A DNA stretch of 64,000 nt from Paenibacillus polysaccharolyticus (GTDB lineage Bacteria; Bacillota; Bacilli; Paenibacillales; Paenibacillaceae), in the NCBI RefSeq assembly GCF_900102085.1, contig NZ_FMVM01000025.1, positions 1 through 64,000 on the forward strand, written 5' to 3'. Both the position numbers and the translations under genes were made by a program. The notes under the pieces are model-generated. The model did not search any database. It saw only the letters and a list, made by a program, of their open reading frames with translations, and had not been told where the DNA came from. Positions 38,661-48,424 of this stretch are shown here, one piece after another. Within the stretch, counting starts at the first letter, position 1. Every line of letters starts with the position of its first letter.

Positions 38661-41168
38661 ATGATGGAGAAGTGGAATGTCATTCAATTTCCGGGGATGA
38701 AAGCAGGCAAGGGGGGTGCTGCAGCTCGGGAGGAGCTGTCGGTACGTCTGAAACAATGGCTGGGTTCCCGCAAGGCTGTCCAGGCTGTGGCATCTCGCAA
38801 GTGGGTGTTGCTACTTACTTTTATGGGGTTCTTATTGGGAAAGGCGATGATCCTGAATGAATTAACTCCTTTTGCGATTGCATACTTTGCCGTGATTGCT
38901 TTTATGCGCAGGGATTATATTATACCCGTTGGTGCGGCATTACTCGCAGGGAGTCTGTTTGCACCATTCCCGGTTTCGCTAATTGTAGCCTCTGAGATTG
39001 CCATCTTCTATCTGCTGTTCCGAGGGCTCGAGTCTTACGACCGTGCTGAATTATCTTATGCACCAGTGATGGTGTTTACGACAACTTTTATGGTGAAGCT
39101 ATTCGCCGTTGTGATTGGGCCTTCGTTCAGTTGGTATGCGATGTTGATGCTCACCATGGATTCCGTGCTAAGTTTCGTATTAACCCTTGTATTCATTCAG
39201 GCTATCCCCATTTTTACGTATCGCAAAAAAAAATTCAGCCTAAAGAACGAGGAGATCCTGTGTCTGATCATCCTGCTGGCTTCCGTGATGACTGGGGCAG
39301 TCGGGTGGACCATTCAGTCTCTTTCGGTGGAGCATATGCTTTCCCGTTACCTCATTCTCGTCTTTGCGCTGGTGGGCGGAGCCCCCCTGGGTGCATCGGT
39401 TGGAGTGATTACGGGGTTAATTCTGAGTCTTGCCGATATGTCTGCCGTGTATCAGATGAGTCTGCTTGCTTTTGCCGGGATGTTGGCAGGTATGCTTCGT
39501 GAGGGGAAACGTATGGGGGTTGCCCTAGGGATGTTGCTAGGTTCATCTATTCTATCGATTTACTTGGGCGGCCCAAGTGACGTGATGAATTCCTTGTGGG
39601 AGACGTGTGCAGCTATCGTCCTGTTTATGTTAACACCCAAAAGCATGTTCACAGCAATCTCCAAATACGTACCAGGCACACAGGATCATACTAAATCGCA
39701 GCATGAATATGCGAAACGCATTCGGGATATTACGGCGGAGCGAGTAACACGTTTCTCACAGGTGTTCCGTCAGTTGTCACGCAGCTTCGATCAGATGTCC
39801 GGTACGGGGGAGCCGGTACATAAAGAAGGCGGGATGGATCATTTCATGAACGCGGTTGCTGAGGGTACTTGTGCAGGGTGCTTCAAGCGTGCGCAATGCT
39901 GGGATACGAAGTTTATTCAAACGTATAGCTATATGACCGATGTGATGAGTTCCATTGAGACAAACCCGGAGATGTCAGGTGACCAAATTCCGGTGGAATG
40001 GAACCGGGTGTGTGCCAAACCGGAGGAGGTACTCGAAGTGATGCGTGCCCAATATGGCCTGCATCAGCATAATATGCAATGGAAACGCCAGATTATGGAC
40101 AGCCGTCAGCTGGTTGCTGAGCAATTGTCGGGTGTATCACAGGTGATGGAGGACTTGGCCAAAGAAATTCAACGCGAAAGTGAGGAGATGGTACAGCAGG
40201 AAGAACAAATTCGGGATGCACTGGAGTCATTGGGACTATCTATTCATTCTATAGAGATTATTAATCTGGAAGCTGGTAATGTGGAGATTGAGATTGTACA
40301 TGCATATACAAGAGGGTTCGATGAATGCCGTAAAATGATCGCTCCGCTGATCTCTAACGTGCTGGACGAGCATATTGCTGTGTTGCATGAGACCATGACT
40401 GATCCCCGTCAGGGACTGGCAACCGTGACATTTGGTTCAGCGAAGACATTCGAGATCACGACAGGTGTAGCTGCCGCCGCCAAAGGAGGCGATGTGATGT
40501 CGGGAGACAGTTTCAGCACTGTGGAACTTGGCAACGGTACGTTTGCAGTGGCACTTAGTGACGGGATGGGCAACGGGGAACGGGCTCGTATGGAGAGCAG
40601 TGCTGCATTAAATATTTTGGAGCAACTGCTTCAATCGGGCATGGACGAGAAATTAGCAATCAAATCTGTCAATTCTGTGCTGATGCTGCGTTCTCCAGAG
40701 GAGATGTATGCCACCGTAGATATGGCATTGATCGATGAATATACGGCAGAGACAACGTTTATGAAAATTGGTTCGACCCCAAGCTTTATTAAACGTGGGC
40801 AGGAGGTTATTCAAGTTTCAGCGAGCAATCTACCGATTGGGATCATTAAAGATATTGAGGTCGATTTGGTCACCCTTCAGTTACAGCCGGGTGATATCTT
40901 GATCATGATGACGGACGGCATCTATGATGCTCCAGGATATGCAGTCAATAAAGAGCTATGGATGAAACGACTTATTCAGGAGATTCATACGGATGATCCG
41001 CAGGAACTCGCAGATTGCTTGCTTGAGAGTGTTATTCGCTATCAGCAGCAAGAGATTTTGGACGACATGACCGTTGTGGTTGGCAAAGTTGAACATTATC
41101 GCCCGGAATGGGCCACCTTACGTGTGCCTGGTATTAATCGTATGGAGCGTCCTCGCACCGTAAGTTAA
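38661..41168 (+). CDS. spoIIE: SpoIIE, sporulation phosphatase
   Basis: A protein of about 835 residues: an N-terminal membrane domain with about ten helices (from about residue 50), a regulatory middle region, and a C-terminal PP2C phosphatase with GDSFSTVEL, LSDGMGNGERARMES and MMTDGIYDA metal-binding motifs. In B. subtilis it dephosphorylates SpoIIAA-P to free sigma-F in the forespore and associates with FtsZ. ATG 38661, about 8 bases after GGGGTG, lies downstream of the promoter; an earlier frame start at 38583 would lie before the -10 and is impossible from it. It is followed by a vWA protein and a Ser/Thr kinase. Confidence 0.96.
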   Translation: MMEKWNVIQFPGMKAGKGGAAAREELSVRLKQWLGSRKAVQAVASRKWVLLLTFMGFLLGKAMILNELTPFAIAYFAVIAFMRRDYIIPVGAALLAGSLFAPFPVSLIVASEIAIFYLLFRGLESYDRAELSYAPVMVFTTTFMVKLFAVVIGPSFSWYAMLMLTMDSVLSFVLTLVFIQAIPIFTYRKKKFSLKNEEILCLIILLASVMTGAVGWTIQSLSVEHMLSRYLILVFALVGGAPLGASVGVITGLILSLADMSAVYQMSLLAFAGMLAGMLREGKRMGVALGMLLGSSILSIYLGGPSDVMNSLWETCAAIVLFMLTPKSMFTAISKYVPGTQDHTKSQHEYAKRIRDITAERVTRFSQVFRQLSRSFDQMSGTGEPVHKEGGMDHFMNAVAEGTCAGCFKRAQCWDTKFIQTYSYMTDVMSSIETNPEMSGDQIPVEWNRVCAKPEEVLEVMRAQYGLHQHNMQWKRQIMDSRQLVAEQLSGVSQVMEDLAKEIQRESEEMVQQEEQIRDALESLGLSIHSIEIINLEAGNVEIEIVHAYTRGFDECRKMIAPLISNVLDEHIAVLHETMTDPRQGLATVTFGSAKTFEITTGVAAAAKGGDVMSGDSFSTVELGNGTFAVALSDGMGNGERARMESSAALNILEQLLQSGMDEKLAIKSVNSVLMLRSPEEMYATVDMALIDEYTAETTFMKIGSTPSFIKRGQEVIQVSASNLPIGIIKDIEVDLVTLQLQPGDILIMMTDGIYDAPGYAVNKELWMKRLIQEIHTDDPQELADCLLESVIRYQQQEILDDMTVVVGKVEHYRPEWATLRVPGINRMERPRTVS

Positions 41169-41252
41169 ATCTATTCGAATCCGTTTGAACTCTCTTCAAT
41201 GTGGCAATGCTAGTCATAGAGTTGGAGAGTACGAAAAACGGAGGGATATCGG

Positions 41253-42005
41253 ATGAAACAAATTTTGTTGATCACCGACGGTTGTTCCAATGTGGGGGTA
41301 AGCCCGGTACTGGCAGCTGCGCAGGCACGCGAAGAGGGTATTACAGTCAATGTCGTAGGTGTAATTGATTATGGCACGATTGGCGAGCTGGGTAGTCGGG
41401 AGATTGAGGATATTGCGAGAGCTGGCGGAGGCATCAGTCAGACTGTAGGCACAAGACAGCTTGCCCATACGATGCAGATGATGACGAGAAAAACAGTGGT
41501 TCAGACTATTCAACAGGCGGTTAATAGAGAGTTAACACAAATTTTGGGAGAGAAGGGGACCAAGACTGTAACGGATCTGGAACCATCCCAGCGCTCACAG
41601 GTTGTGGAAGTGATTGACAATCTGACGGAAAATGCTGCCCTGCAGGTCACACTTCTGATTGACGTCAGTGCAAGTATGAAACCGAAACTGGCAGCAGTAG
41701 AAGAAGGGATTCGGGATTTGATGTTAAGCCTGCAGGCACGAGTAGGCAAAAGTCGTTTATCTGTATTTCATTTTCCAGGCCGCCACAGCGGAGAGGATGC
41801 GGTAATGGATATCGACTGGACCGATGATCCCGGGCGTGTTCGTTCCTTGTTTGGACGGTTGCAAACAAAGGGTGCAACACCGACAGGCCCTGCAATTCAG
41901 AAGGTGATTGATTTTTACCGTTATGGTACACTGGAGGAACAGCAGGAAATAGAAGGGAACTATCGCATTGAAAGAGAAGGGATGCTCGGTGACAACGTTG
42001 TCTGA
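41253..42005 (+). CDS. yabS: vWA-domain protein (YabS-like)
   Basis: A 250-residue soluble protein. The second half is a vWA domain with the MIDAS motif DVSAS (in LLIDVSASMKPKL) and GATPTGPAI. The first half (MKQILLITDGCSNVG, VNVVGVIDYG, GSREIEDIARAGGG) resembles the last strands of another vWA fold, as if a domain had been truncated. Function is unknown; vWA proteins mediate metal-dependent protein contacts. CGGAGGG precedes ATG 41253. The kinase gene starts inside its 3' end, so the two products probably work together. Confidence 0.88.
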   Translation: MKQILLITDGCSNVGVSPVLAAAQAREEGITVNVVGVIDYGTIGELGSREIEDIARAGGGISQTVGTRQLAHTMQMMTRKTVVQTIQQAVNRELTQILGEKGTKTVTDLEPSQRSQVVEVIDNLTENAALQVTLLIDVSASMKPKLAAVEEGIRDLMLSLQARVGKSRLSVFHFPGRHSGEDAVMDIDWTDDPGRVRSLFGRLQTKGATPTGPAIQKVIDFYRYGTLEEQQEIEGNYRIEREGMLGDNVV

Positions 42006-42936
42006 TGCCTCTTTCCCGCCAGGAACCGTCATTACGGGGAAATGGAACCGAAGTCGGTATACGATTCGAAAGTTGCTGGGCAGAGGCGCCAATGGGGTTG
42101 TTTTCCTCGTCCAGCGTGGAGAGAATGGCAAACATTATGCGCTCAAAATGGGATTTGACCCGGTTGATTTGCAATCGGAGATCAATGTACTCAAATCATT
42201 TCAATTACAGCGTAATCATGAAGCCCTTCGGCAGAGCGGCATTCCTTCCTATCTTAAAGATGTGGATGATTATGCCGTTCGTGGACGGGATATTCCTTTT
42301 TATGTGATGCGCTACGTTCGGGGTGAGGCTCTCCATCATTTCATTCGGCGTCAGGGAACGGACTGGACACTGCTGGTTGGATTAAGATTGTTGCAGAGAC
42401 TCGCTCAATTACATCAGGCAGGCTGGGTATTTGGTGATCTCAAACCTCAAAATGTACTCGTGTCCGATTACGGTCATGTCGAGCTGATTGATTATGGCGG
42501 GGTAACGTCCATTGGACGAAGCGTTAAACAGTTCACGGAATGGTATGACCGGGGATTTTGGAATGCAGGTAGCCGAACTGCGGATGCTACATATGATGTG
42601 TTTGCGTATGCGCTTTTGATGATTCATATTTTGGAAGCGGACGCGCTGAAGTCTTTGGCTGCAGATGGCCTCCCACAATTGCGGAATGTGAGTCAACTTG
42701 TGATGTTGGTGGAAAAAAGCGAACGGCTGGCCCCTTTTCGTGAATGGATTATAGTGGCCCTACGGGGACAATTCCAGAATGCAGACCATGCTGCAAAATC
42801 GTGGAAGGAATTAATGGCACGTCCTACACAGATGCGCCGGCGTTCCAGAAGCAGCACACCGCGATGGCTGAAAAATGCATTTGCTCTATCGGTAATTCTA
42901 CTTATCGGTGTACTTATCTATGCACTACGTTTTTGA
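41989..42936 (+). CDS. yabT: Membrane-anchored Ser/Thr protein kinase (YabT-like)
   Basis: A kinase of about 315 residues. The Gly-loop GRGANGVV is at residues 31-38, with Lys53 in ALKMG, the catalytic loop GDLKPQNVL (D150, K152, N155; the HRD His is replaced) and DYG (D168) instead of DFG. One TM helix at about 293-312 anchors it. B. subtilis YabT is a DNA-activated Hanks-type kinase acting in spores on RecA and AbrB. GTG 41989 follows AAGGGA and overlaps yabS by 17 bases; TTG 41968 is an alternative. It sits beside the SpoIIE phosphatase. Confidence 0.9.
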   Translation: MTTLSDASFPPGTVITGKWNRSRYTIRKLLGRGANGVVFLVQRGENGKHYALKMGFDPVDLQSEINVLKSFQLQRNHEALRQSGIPSYLKDVDDYAVRGRDIPFYVMRYVRGEALHHFIRRQGTDWTLLVGLRLLQRLAQLHQAGWVFGDLKPQNVLVSDYGHVELIDYGGVTSIGRSVKQFTEWYDRGFWNAGSRTADATYDVFAYALLMIHILEADALKSLAADGLPQLRNVSQLVMLVEKSERLAPFREWIIVALRGQFQNADHAAKSWKELMARPTQMRRRSRSSTPRWLKNAFALSVILLIGVLIYALRF

Positions 42937-42979
42937 TGTTGGGCGTGCATATACATAACGCAAGGAATGAGGAACAGGT

Positions 42980-44419
42980 ATGGAAGCTTCACGCTGGGAG
43001 ACACTGGTGGATAACGTACTGGATGCAGCGGAAGAGCATCAGTTATGGGTTCCCGGGGACCGGATTGTCATCGCTGTATCGGGCGGGCCGGATTCGGTAG
43101 CTTTTTTGCATATCATGCATGAGATCAGCAAGCGACATGTGCCGCTTGAATTGATCTGTGCCCATGTACATCATGGATTTCGGACGGAGTCGGATGAAGA
43201 GGCCCGTCAGATGATGGATGTGGCACGTCAGCTTGGCCTTGCATTTGAGTGGGTCAAAGCCGATATACCTTCCTATATGAAACAGACAGGTCAGGGTCCA
43301 CAGGAGGCAGCGAGGAACCGGCGTTACGCCTTTTTGCATGAAGTGGCTGACAAATATGGGGCAGCAAGTATTGCCCTGGCACATCATGCCGATGATCAGG
43401 CCGAGACAGTTATGCTTCATTTGCTCCGAGGTAGCGGGCTTTCGGGGCTGGCAGGTATGAAGTTCAAACGTCGTGAAAAAAATGTGGAACTTATCCGTCC
43501 ATGCCTTCGTATAAACAAGACAGACCTTGTAGAAGCTTGTATTACACAGGGTTTTACTTATTTTCATGATGAGAGTAATGATCAACGAAAATATCGGCGT
43601 AATGCGATTCGTCTGGATGTGCTTCCATTTTTGGGGCAATATAATGGACAACTCACGCCGTCACTGAATCGACTTGCCGAAATTGTGGGTGACGAAGACG
43701 ATTTCATGGAGCAGAGTACTCATGACACATACAGGTGTCTAGTGCAGGTGAACGGCGGAAGGCAGACCTTTGAGGTGCCTTCCTTCTTGAAGTTACATGT
43801 CGCTTTACAACGAAGGTTGATTAAACTAATATTGAATTATCTGCCTTTGGACAGTGATTTTGTCGACTTTACCCGTATTGAAACTATTCGGCGCAAGGTC
43901 ATGGAGACCGAGGTGACGACCTGGAGCCTGGATATAGGACAGACACTCGTATGTGCCCGGGAGTATGATCTGATTTCTTTTGGCGAACGGGCAAGTGCAC
44001 AGGGTCAATCTTACGAGTATCGTCTTGCACAATGGAGCGGAACTTATGAGCTTTCACTCACCGAGATTAACCGATATATCCGGTTGATGCCGATGAGTCC
44101 CGAAAACTATCATGTACCGGAATCGGCTGATCAGGCCGCATTTGATGCGAATGGGCTTCAGATGCCGCTGGTTGTACGTTCACGGTTACCTGGAGATACC
44201 ATGAAGGTAATGGGATTAAACGGGAGCAAAAAGGTGAAAAATATTTTCATCGACGAGAAGATTCCCCCATCTGTCAGACCACGCATTCCTGTGGTTTGTG
44301 ATGGAGCAGGCAATGTCATCTGGTTACCGGGTGTTCGCCGGTCCGATATGGCTCCTGTCAGGGAGAGCACTTCCGCAATCCTGTACATGACTGTAGGCGA
44401 TTCAGCGATTCAGGGGTAG
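42980..44419 (+). CDS. tilS: tRNA(Ile)-lysidine synthase
   Basis: A 479-residue essential enzyme that converts C34 of tRNA(Ile)-CAU to lysidine. The PP-loop SGGPDS is at residues 34-39, HVHHGFR and LAHHADDQAETV are catalytic-domain motifs, and a C-terminal TilS domain has RSRLPGDTMKVMGLNGSKKVKNIFIDEKIPPSVR. ATG 42980 is preceded by GAGGAACAGG. It is immediately followed by hpt (52-base gap), as in most Bacillota. Confidence 0.96.
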   Translation: MEASRWETLVDNVLDAAEEHQLWVPGDRIVIAVSGGPDSVAFLHIMHEISKRHVPLELICAHVHHGFRTESDEEARQMMDVARQLGLAFEWVKADIPSYMKQTGQGPQEAARNRRYAFLHEVADKYGAASIALAHHADDQAETVMLHLLRGSGLSGLAGMKFKRREKNVELIRPCLRINKTDLVEACITQGFTYFHDESNDQRKYRRNAIRLDVLPFLGQYNGQLTPSLNRLAEIVGDEDDFMEQSTHDTYRCLVQVNGGRQTFEVPSFLKLHVALQRRLIKLILNYLPLDSDFVDFTRIETIRRKVMETEVTTWSLDIGQTLVCAREYDLISFGERASAQGQSYEYRLAQWSGTYELSLTEINRYIRLMPMSPENYHVPESADQAAFDANGLQMPLVVRSRLPGDTMKVMGLNGSKKVKNIFIDEKIPPSVRPRIPVVCDGAGNVIWLPGVRRSDMAPVRESTSAILYMTVGDSAIQG

Positions 44420-44471
44420 TGGTTATGGTTCAGGTAAGGCTTTCATAGTATAACTTAGGAGGTTCGCACAG

Positions 44472-45011
44472 TTGCAGAACGACATTCAGGAAGTATTGAT
44501 CAGTGAAGAAGAAATTCAGAGTAAGGTTAAGGAATTAGGCGCAACACTTAGTGCCGATTATGCTAACCGGAACCCTTTGGTCATTTGCGTGCTCAAAGGT
44601 GCGTTTATATTTATGGCTGATTTGGTTAAGAACATAACGGTACCGGTTGAGATGGATTTTATGGCCGTATCCAGTTATGGTGCATCTACCAAGTCATCCG
44701 GTGTTGTCAAAATCATCAAGGATCTGGATGTATCCGTTGAAGGACGTGAAGTTCTGATTGTCGAAGATATTATCGACAGCGGACTGACCCTCAGCTATTT
44801 GATTGAACTGTTGGAAAACCGCGGTGCTGAAACCGTACGTGTGGTGACATTGTTCGATAAACCATCCGGCCGCAAAGTGGAACTGGAAGCTCACTACACG
44901 GGCTTTGATATCCCTGATGCGTTCATCGTGGGGTACGGTCTGGATTATGCCGAGCAATACCGGAATCTTCCTTATATCGGGATTCTGAAACCAGAAATCT
45001 ACACAAGCTGA
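44472..45011 (+). CDS. hpt: Hypoxanthine phosphoribosyltransferase
   Basis: A 179-residue purine salvage enzyme making IMP or GMP from PRPP. Motifs are VLKGAFIFMADLV, SYGASTKSSGVVKI, the PRPP loop VLIVEDIIDSGLTL (about residues 94-107) and YGLDYAEQYRNLPYIGIL. TTG 44472 follows AGGAGG. It works between tilS and ftsH, matching B. subtilis hprT. Confidence 0.97.
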   Translation: MQNDIQEVLISEEEIQSKVKELGATLSADYANRNPLVICVLKGAFIFMADLVKNITVPVEMDFMAVSSYGASTKSSGVVKIIKDLDVSVEGREVLIVEDIIDSGLTLSYLIELLENRGAETVRVVTLFDKPSGRKVELEAHYTGFDIPDAFIVGYGLDYAEQYRNLPYIGILKPEIYTS

Positions 45012-45043
45012 TATCCAGTAAGGCCGAAGCCTTGAGCTGTTCT

Positions 45044-45082
45044 TGGCTTCTATTGAGAAGCCATGTCGGGCTATGTTAAAAT
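45044..45082 (+). promoter_or_regulatory. ftsH promoter with an overlapping inverted repeat
   Basis: TTGAGA (45053-45058), 18-bp spacer, TAAAAT (45077-45082). An 8-bp perfect repeat TGGCTTCT/AGAAGCCA (45044-45051, 45056-45063) with a 4-base loop covers the -35. Confidence 0.55.
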
Positions 45083-45111
45083 AATTAAAGTGTCTCGAGA
45101 GGAGGTAGGGG

Positions 45112-47154
45112 ATGAATCGGTTCATCCGGAATTCTGGTTTTTATTTGATTCTTTTTTTAGTTGTGGTGGGTTTAGTTAGATTTATCACAGATGGAAACGA
45201 TGTTATAGAAAACCCTAGATATGATCAGTTTCGTGCTGAGGTTAAAGCCAACAATATCGCCGAAGTGACTGTTCAATTCAACGGTCAGACATATCTCGTG
45301 ACCGGCCGATACAAACAAGCACCTGATGGGGCCAAATCAGAAAATTTCTCAACGTATATTCCTCCTACGGATGAGGCAATTACCGAACTTGTAGCTGCAA
45401 GTGAAGCTAACAAATTTGAATATCATCAGGAACCAATGAAAGGTGACAGCATCTGGTTGACGTTGCTGACTTCCTTTATTCCTTTGATCATTATGTTCCT
45501 GCTGTTCTTCTTCCTGTTTAATCAGGCTCAAGGCGGCGGCGGTAAAGTAATGAACTTTGGTAAAAGCCGTGCTCGCCTCTACAATGAAGAGAAGAAGCGC
45601 GTTACATTTGAAGATGTGGCGGGTGCAGACGAGGAGAAACAAGAGCTTGTTGAAGTCGTAGACTTCCTCAAGGACCCTCGGAAGTTCGCAGCCGTTGGGG
45701 CACGTATTCCGAAGGGCGTATTGCTCGTAGGTCCTCCGGGTACAGGTAAGACTTTGCTTGCTCGTGCTGTAGCTGGTGAAGCAGGTGTACCATTCTTCAG
45801 CATTTCCGGTTCCGACTTCGTTGAAATGTTTGTCGGTGTCGGTGCATCACGTGTACGTGACTTGTTCGAAAATGCAAAGAAAAATGCGCCTTGTATCATC
45901 TTTATTGACGAGATCGATGCAGTAGGACGTCAGCGTGGTGCTGGTCTGGGCGGCGGTCACGATGAGCGTGAACAGACCCTTAACCAATTGCTCGTTGAGA
46001 TGGACGGATTCGGTGCAAACGAAGGTATTATCATCGTTGCCGCAACGAACCGTGCAGACATTCTGGACCCTGCGTTGTTGCGTCCAGGCCGTTTTGACCG
46101 TCAAATTACAGTGGATCGTCCAGACGTCAAGGGCCGTGAAGCTGTACTGAAAGTACACTCCCGTAATAAACCGCTCACGAAAGATGTGAGATTGGACATC
46201 ATCGCGAAGCGTACAACAGGTTTCTCGGGTGCAGACCTGGAGAACTTGCTGAATGAAGCGGCATTGCTTGCAGCACGCCGTAACAGAAAAGATATATCCA
46301 TGCGTGAAGTAGATGAGGCGATTGACCGAGTCATCGTTGGTACGGAGAAGAAAAGCCGTGTCATCAGTGATCGGGAGAAACGCATTGTTGCTTATCACGA
46401 AGCAGGCCATACCATTGTAGGATACTTCCTGGAACATGCTGATATGGTACATAAAGTGACCATCATTCCGCGCGGACGTGCGGGTGGATATGTAATCATG
46501 TTGCCAAAAGAAGACCGTATGCTCGTTACCAAACAGGAGTTGCTGGATAAAGTAACCGGACTTCTCGGAGGTCGCGTGGCGGAAGAATTGTTTATCGGTG
46601 AGATCGGTACCGGTGCATACAGTGACTTCCAACAAGCGACAGGTATCGTGCGCAGCATGGTTATGGAATACGGTATGAGTGAGAAACTGGGTCCAATGCA
46701 ATTCGGAAGTTCACAAGGACAGGTATTCCTTGGACGGGATATCGGTCATGAACAGAATTACTCGGATTCCATCGCATATGAGATCGACCAAGAGATGCAG
46801 CGCTTTATTAACGAGTGTTATGAGAAGTGTAAAGCTCTCCTTACCAAACATACAAGAGAGATGCATCTGATCGCTGAAACACTGCTTGAAGTGGAGACAC
46901 TGGAAATGGATCAGATCAAGCAATTGATTGAAACAGGTTCCTTGACACCAAAAGCAGAAGGTGATAACTCAGGAGAAGGTACGCCAAATGAAGGCGGCGA
47001 GCCAATCATTGATAACATCGGTGATGTTCGCGTTCGCATTCAAGGCAAAGATGAAACATCTGAGCCACCAGCTGGAGATATTCCAAACGAAGCTCCTGAC
47101 CTGGATAAGGGCAGCAATGATCCGAATGATGGTGGCTCAAAGCCAACATCTTAA
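45112..47154 (+). CDS. ftsH: ATP-dependent zinc metalloprotease FtsH
   Basis: A 680-residue membrane protease. TM helices are near residues 6-24 and about 112-134, with an extracytoplasmic loop between. The AAA core has Walker A GPPGTGKT at residues 207-214, IIFIDEIDAVG and the SRH region LRPGRFDR; the protease has HEAGH at 429-433. The C-terminal 60 residues are acidic and low in complexity. It degrades misfolded membrane and some regulatory proteins and affects sporulation in B. subtilis. GGAGG precedes ATG 45112. Confidence 0.97.
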   Translation: MNRFIRNSGFYLILFLVVVGLVRFITDGNDVIENPRYDQFRAEVKANNIAEVTVQFNGQTYLVTGRYKQAPDGAKSENFSTYIPPTDEAITELVAASEANKFEYHQEPMKGDSIWLTLLTSFIPLIIMFLLFFFLFNQAQGGGGKVMNFGKSRARLYNEEKKRVTFEDVAGADEEKQELVEVVDFLKDPRKFAAVGARIPKGVLLVGPPGTGKTLLARAVAGEAGVPFFSISGSDFVEMFVGVGASRVRDLFENAKKNAPCIIFIDEIDAVGRQRGAGLGGGHDEREQTLNQLLVEMDGFGANEGIIIVAATNRADILDPALLRPGRFDRQITVDRPDVKGREAVLKVHSRNKPLTKDVRLDIIAKRTTGFSGADLENLLNEAALLAARRNRKDISMREVDEAIDRVIVGTEKKSRVISDREKRIVAYHEAGHTIVGYFLEHADMVHKVTIIPRGRAGGYVIMLPKEDRMLVTKQELLDKVTGLLGGRVAEELFIGEIGTGAYSDFQQATGIVRSMVMEYGMSEKLGPMQFGSSQGQVFLGRDIGHEQNYSDSIAYEIDQEMQRFINECYEKCKALLTKHTREMHLIAETLLEVETLEMDQIKQLIETGSLTPKAEGDNSGEGTPNEGGEPIIDNIGDVRVRIQGKDETSEPPAGDIPNEAPDLDKGSNDPNDGGSKPTS

Positions 47155-47186
47155 TATGTAACATGTCTGGTCATGTGACCGGAATG

Positions 47187-47217
47187 AAAAGAGAGCCCTT
47201 GTGGCTCTCTTTTTTTG
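47187..47217 (+). terminator. ftsH terminator
   Basis: AAAAGAGAGCC (47187-47197) with GGCTCTCTTTT (47203-47213), then more T. Confidence 0.92.
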
Positions 47218-47289
47218 TAGGATTTATTCAAGATCAGAAGAAACAGATAATCAAGAGCTATATGGCGAACCGGATAGCATAAGGGGGAT

Positions 47290-47313
47290 AAGGCAGTATA
47301 TCCTGCCTTTTTT
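47290..47313 (+). terminator. Second terminator-like hairpin before nadA
   Basis: AAGGCAG (47290-47296) with CTGCCTT (47303-47309) and T6. It ends just before the nadA promoter. Confidence 0.75.
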
Positions 47314-47319
47314 CATTTA

Positions 47320-47348
47320 TTGACAGAGTCGTGAACGTTGTGTACATT
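47320..47348 (+). promoter_or_regulatory. nadA operon promoter
   Basis: TTGACA (47320-47325), 17-bp spacer, TACATT (47343-47348). Confidence 0.8.
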
Positions 47349-47450
47349 AGTTGTTAAACCGCTTGTGATTCGTTTCACCAGCGAACATAACGACATAGGT
47401 TAGTCCATGAAACAGCGCTTGACGCTGTCCCGATAAGGAGAGGATCACAG

Positions 47451-48389
47451 GTGGAAGCTCTGGCTTTAGAGCGCAAGGCTGAGATGAATCGTGAGTTGCG
47501 TGAGCGGCTGATGGAACTCAAGAAGGAACGTAATGCTATTATTCTTGCTCATTATTATCAACGTGATGAAGTACAGGAAGTCGCAGATTTCCGGGGAGAC
47601 TCTTTCCTGCTGGCCCAGAAGGCAGCGCAAACAGATGCGGATGTTATTGTATTCTGTGGTGTTCATTTTATGGGTGAAAGCGCTAAAATTCTGGCTCCGG
47701 GCAAAACCGTTTTGATCCCTGATGAACGTGCCGGGTGCCCAATGGCAGACATGGTGAACGTGGACGGATTACGTAAGCTGAAGGCACAACACCCGAACGC
47801 CAAGGTGGTCACCTACATTAATTCCTCGGCTGAGATCAAAGCAGAAACAGATATTTGCTGTACATCAGCGAATGCTGTTCGTGTAATCCAGTCTGTGGAT
47901 TCCGAAGAAATCATCTGGGTACCGGACAAAAACCTGGGGCATTATGTACAGCAGCACACAGACAAGAAGATGATAATATGGGAAGGTTACTGCAATACAC
48001 ACGATATGCTTACGGTAAAAGATGTTGTTGAGATGAAGGCTAAATATCCGAATGCTGAGTTTGTGGTGCACCCCGAGTGTCGCCCTGAAGTTGTAGAAAT
48101 GGGGGATTTTGTAGGCAGCACAACAGCCATTCTGGAATATTGCAAGAAATCCTCCACTAAGGAATTCATTGTCGGCACGGAGGATGGCACAGGATATCAG
48201 CTTCGCCTCGACAGTCCGGATAAACAGTTCCATTTTGCGACTAAGTTCCTGGTATGTCCGAACATGAAGGTGAACAACCTGAAGAAGCTGGTCAAATGCC
48301 TGGAGACGATGAAGCCTCAGATCTATGTCCCACCGGCTGTTGCTGATAAAGCCAGAGAATCACTAGAGCGCATGTTACTGGTGAAGTAA
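47451..48389 (+). CDS. nadA: Quinolinate synthase
   Basis: A 312-residue [4Fe-4S] enzyme that condenses iminoaspartate with DHAP to quinolinate. Conserved Cys are in CCTSANA (about residue 137), HPEC (210) and CPNM (269). GTG 47451 follows AAGGAGAGG. With nadB and nadC it forms the full de novo NAD route from aspartate. In B. subtilis these genes are elsewhere, ordered nadB-nadC-nadA; here they sit between ftsH and coaX. Confidence 0.96.
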   Translation: MEALALERKAEMNRELRERLMELKKERNAIILAHYYQRDEVQEVADFRGDSFLLAQKAAQTDADVIVFCGVHFMGESAKILAPGKTVLIPDERAGCPMADMVNVDGLRKLKAQHPNAKVVTYINSSAEIKAETDICCTSANAVRVIQSVDSEEIIWVPDKNLGHYVQQHTDKKMIIWEGYCNTHDMLTVKDVVEMKAKYPNAEFVVHPECRPEVVEMGDFVGSTTAILEYCKKSSTKEFIVGTEDGTGYQLRLDSPDKQFHFATKFLVCPNMKVNNLKKLVKCLETMKPQIYVPPAVADKARESLERMLLVK

Positions 48390-48424
48390 CATGCGTTACT
48401 CTTGCTCCGAGACAGGTGAATAAG

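Noticed and set aside
45847..46701. 284-codon minus-strand ORF opposite ftsH
   Set aside because: Antisense shadow of a strongly conserved coding sequence; Cys/His/Phe-rich noise composition.
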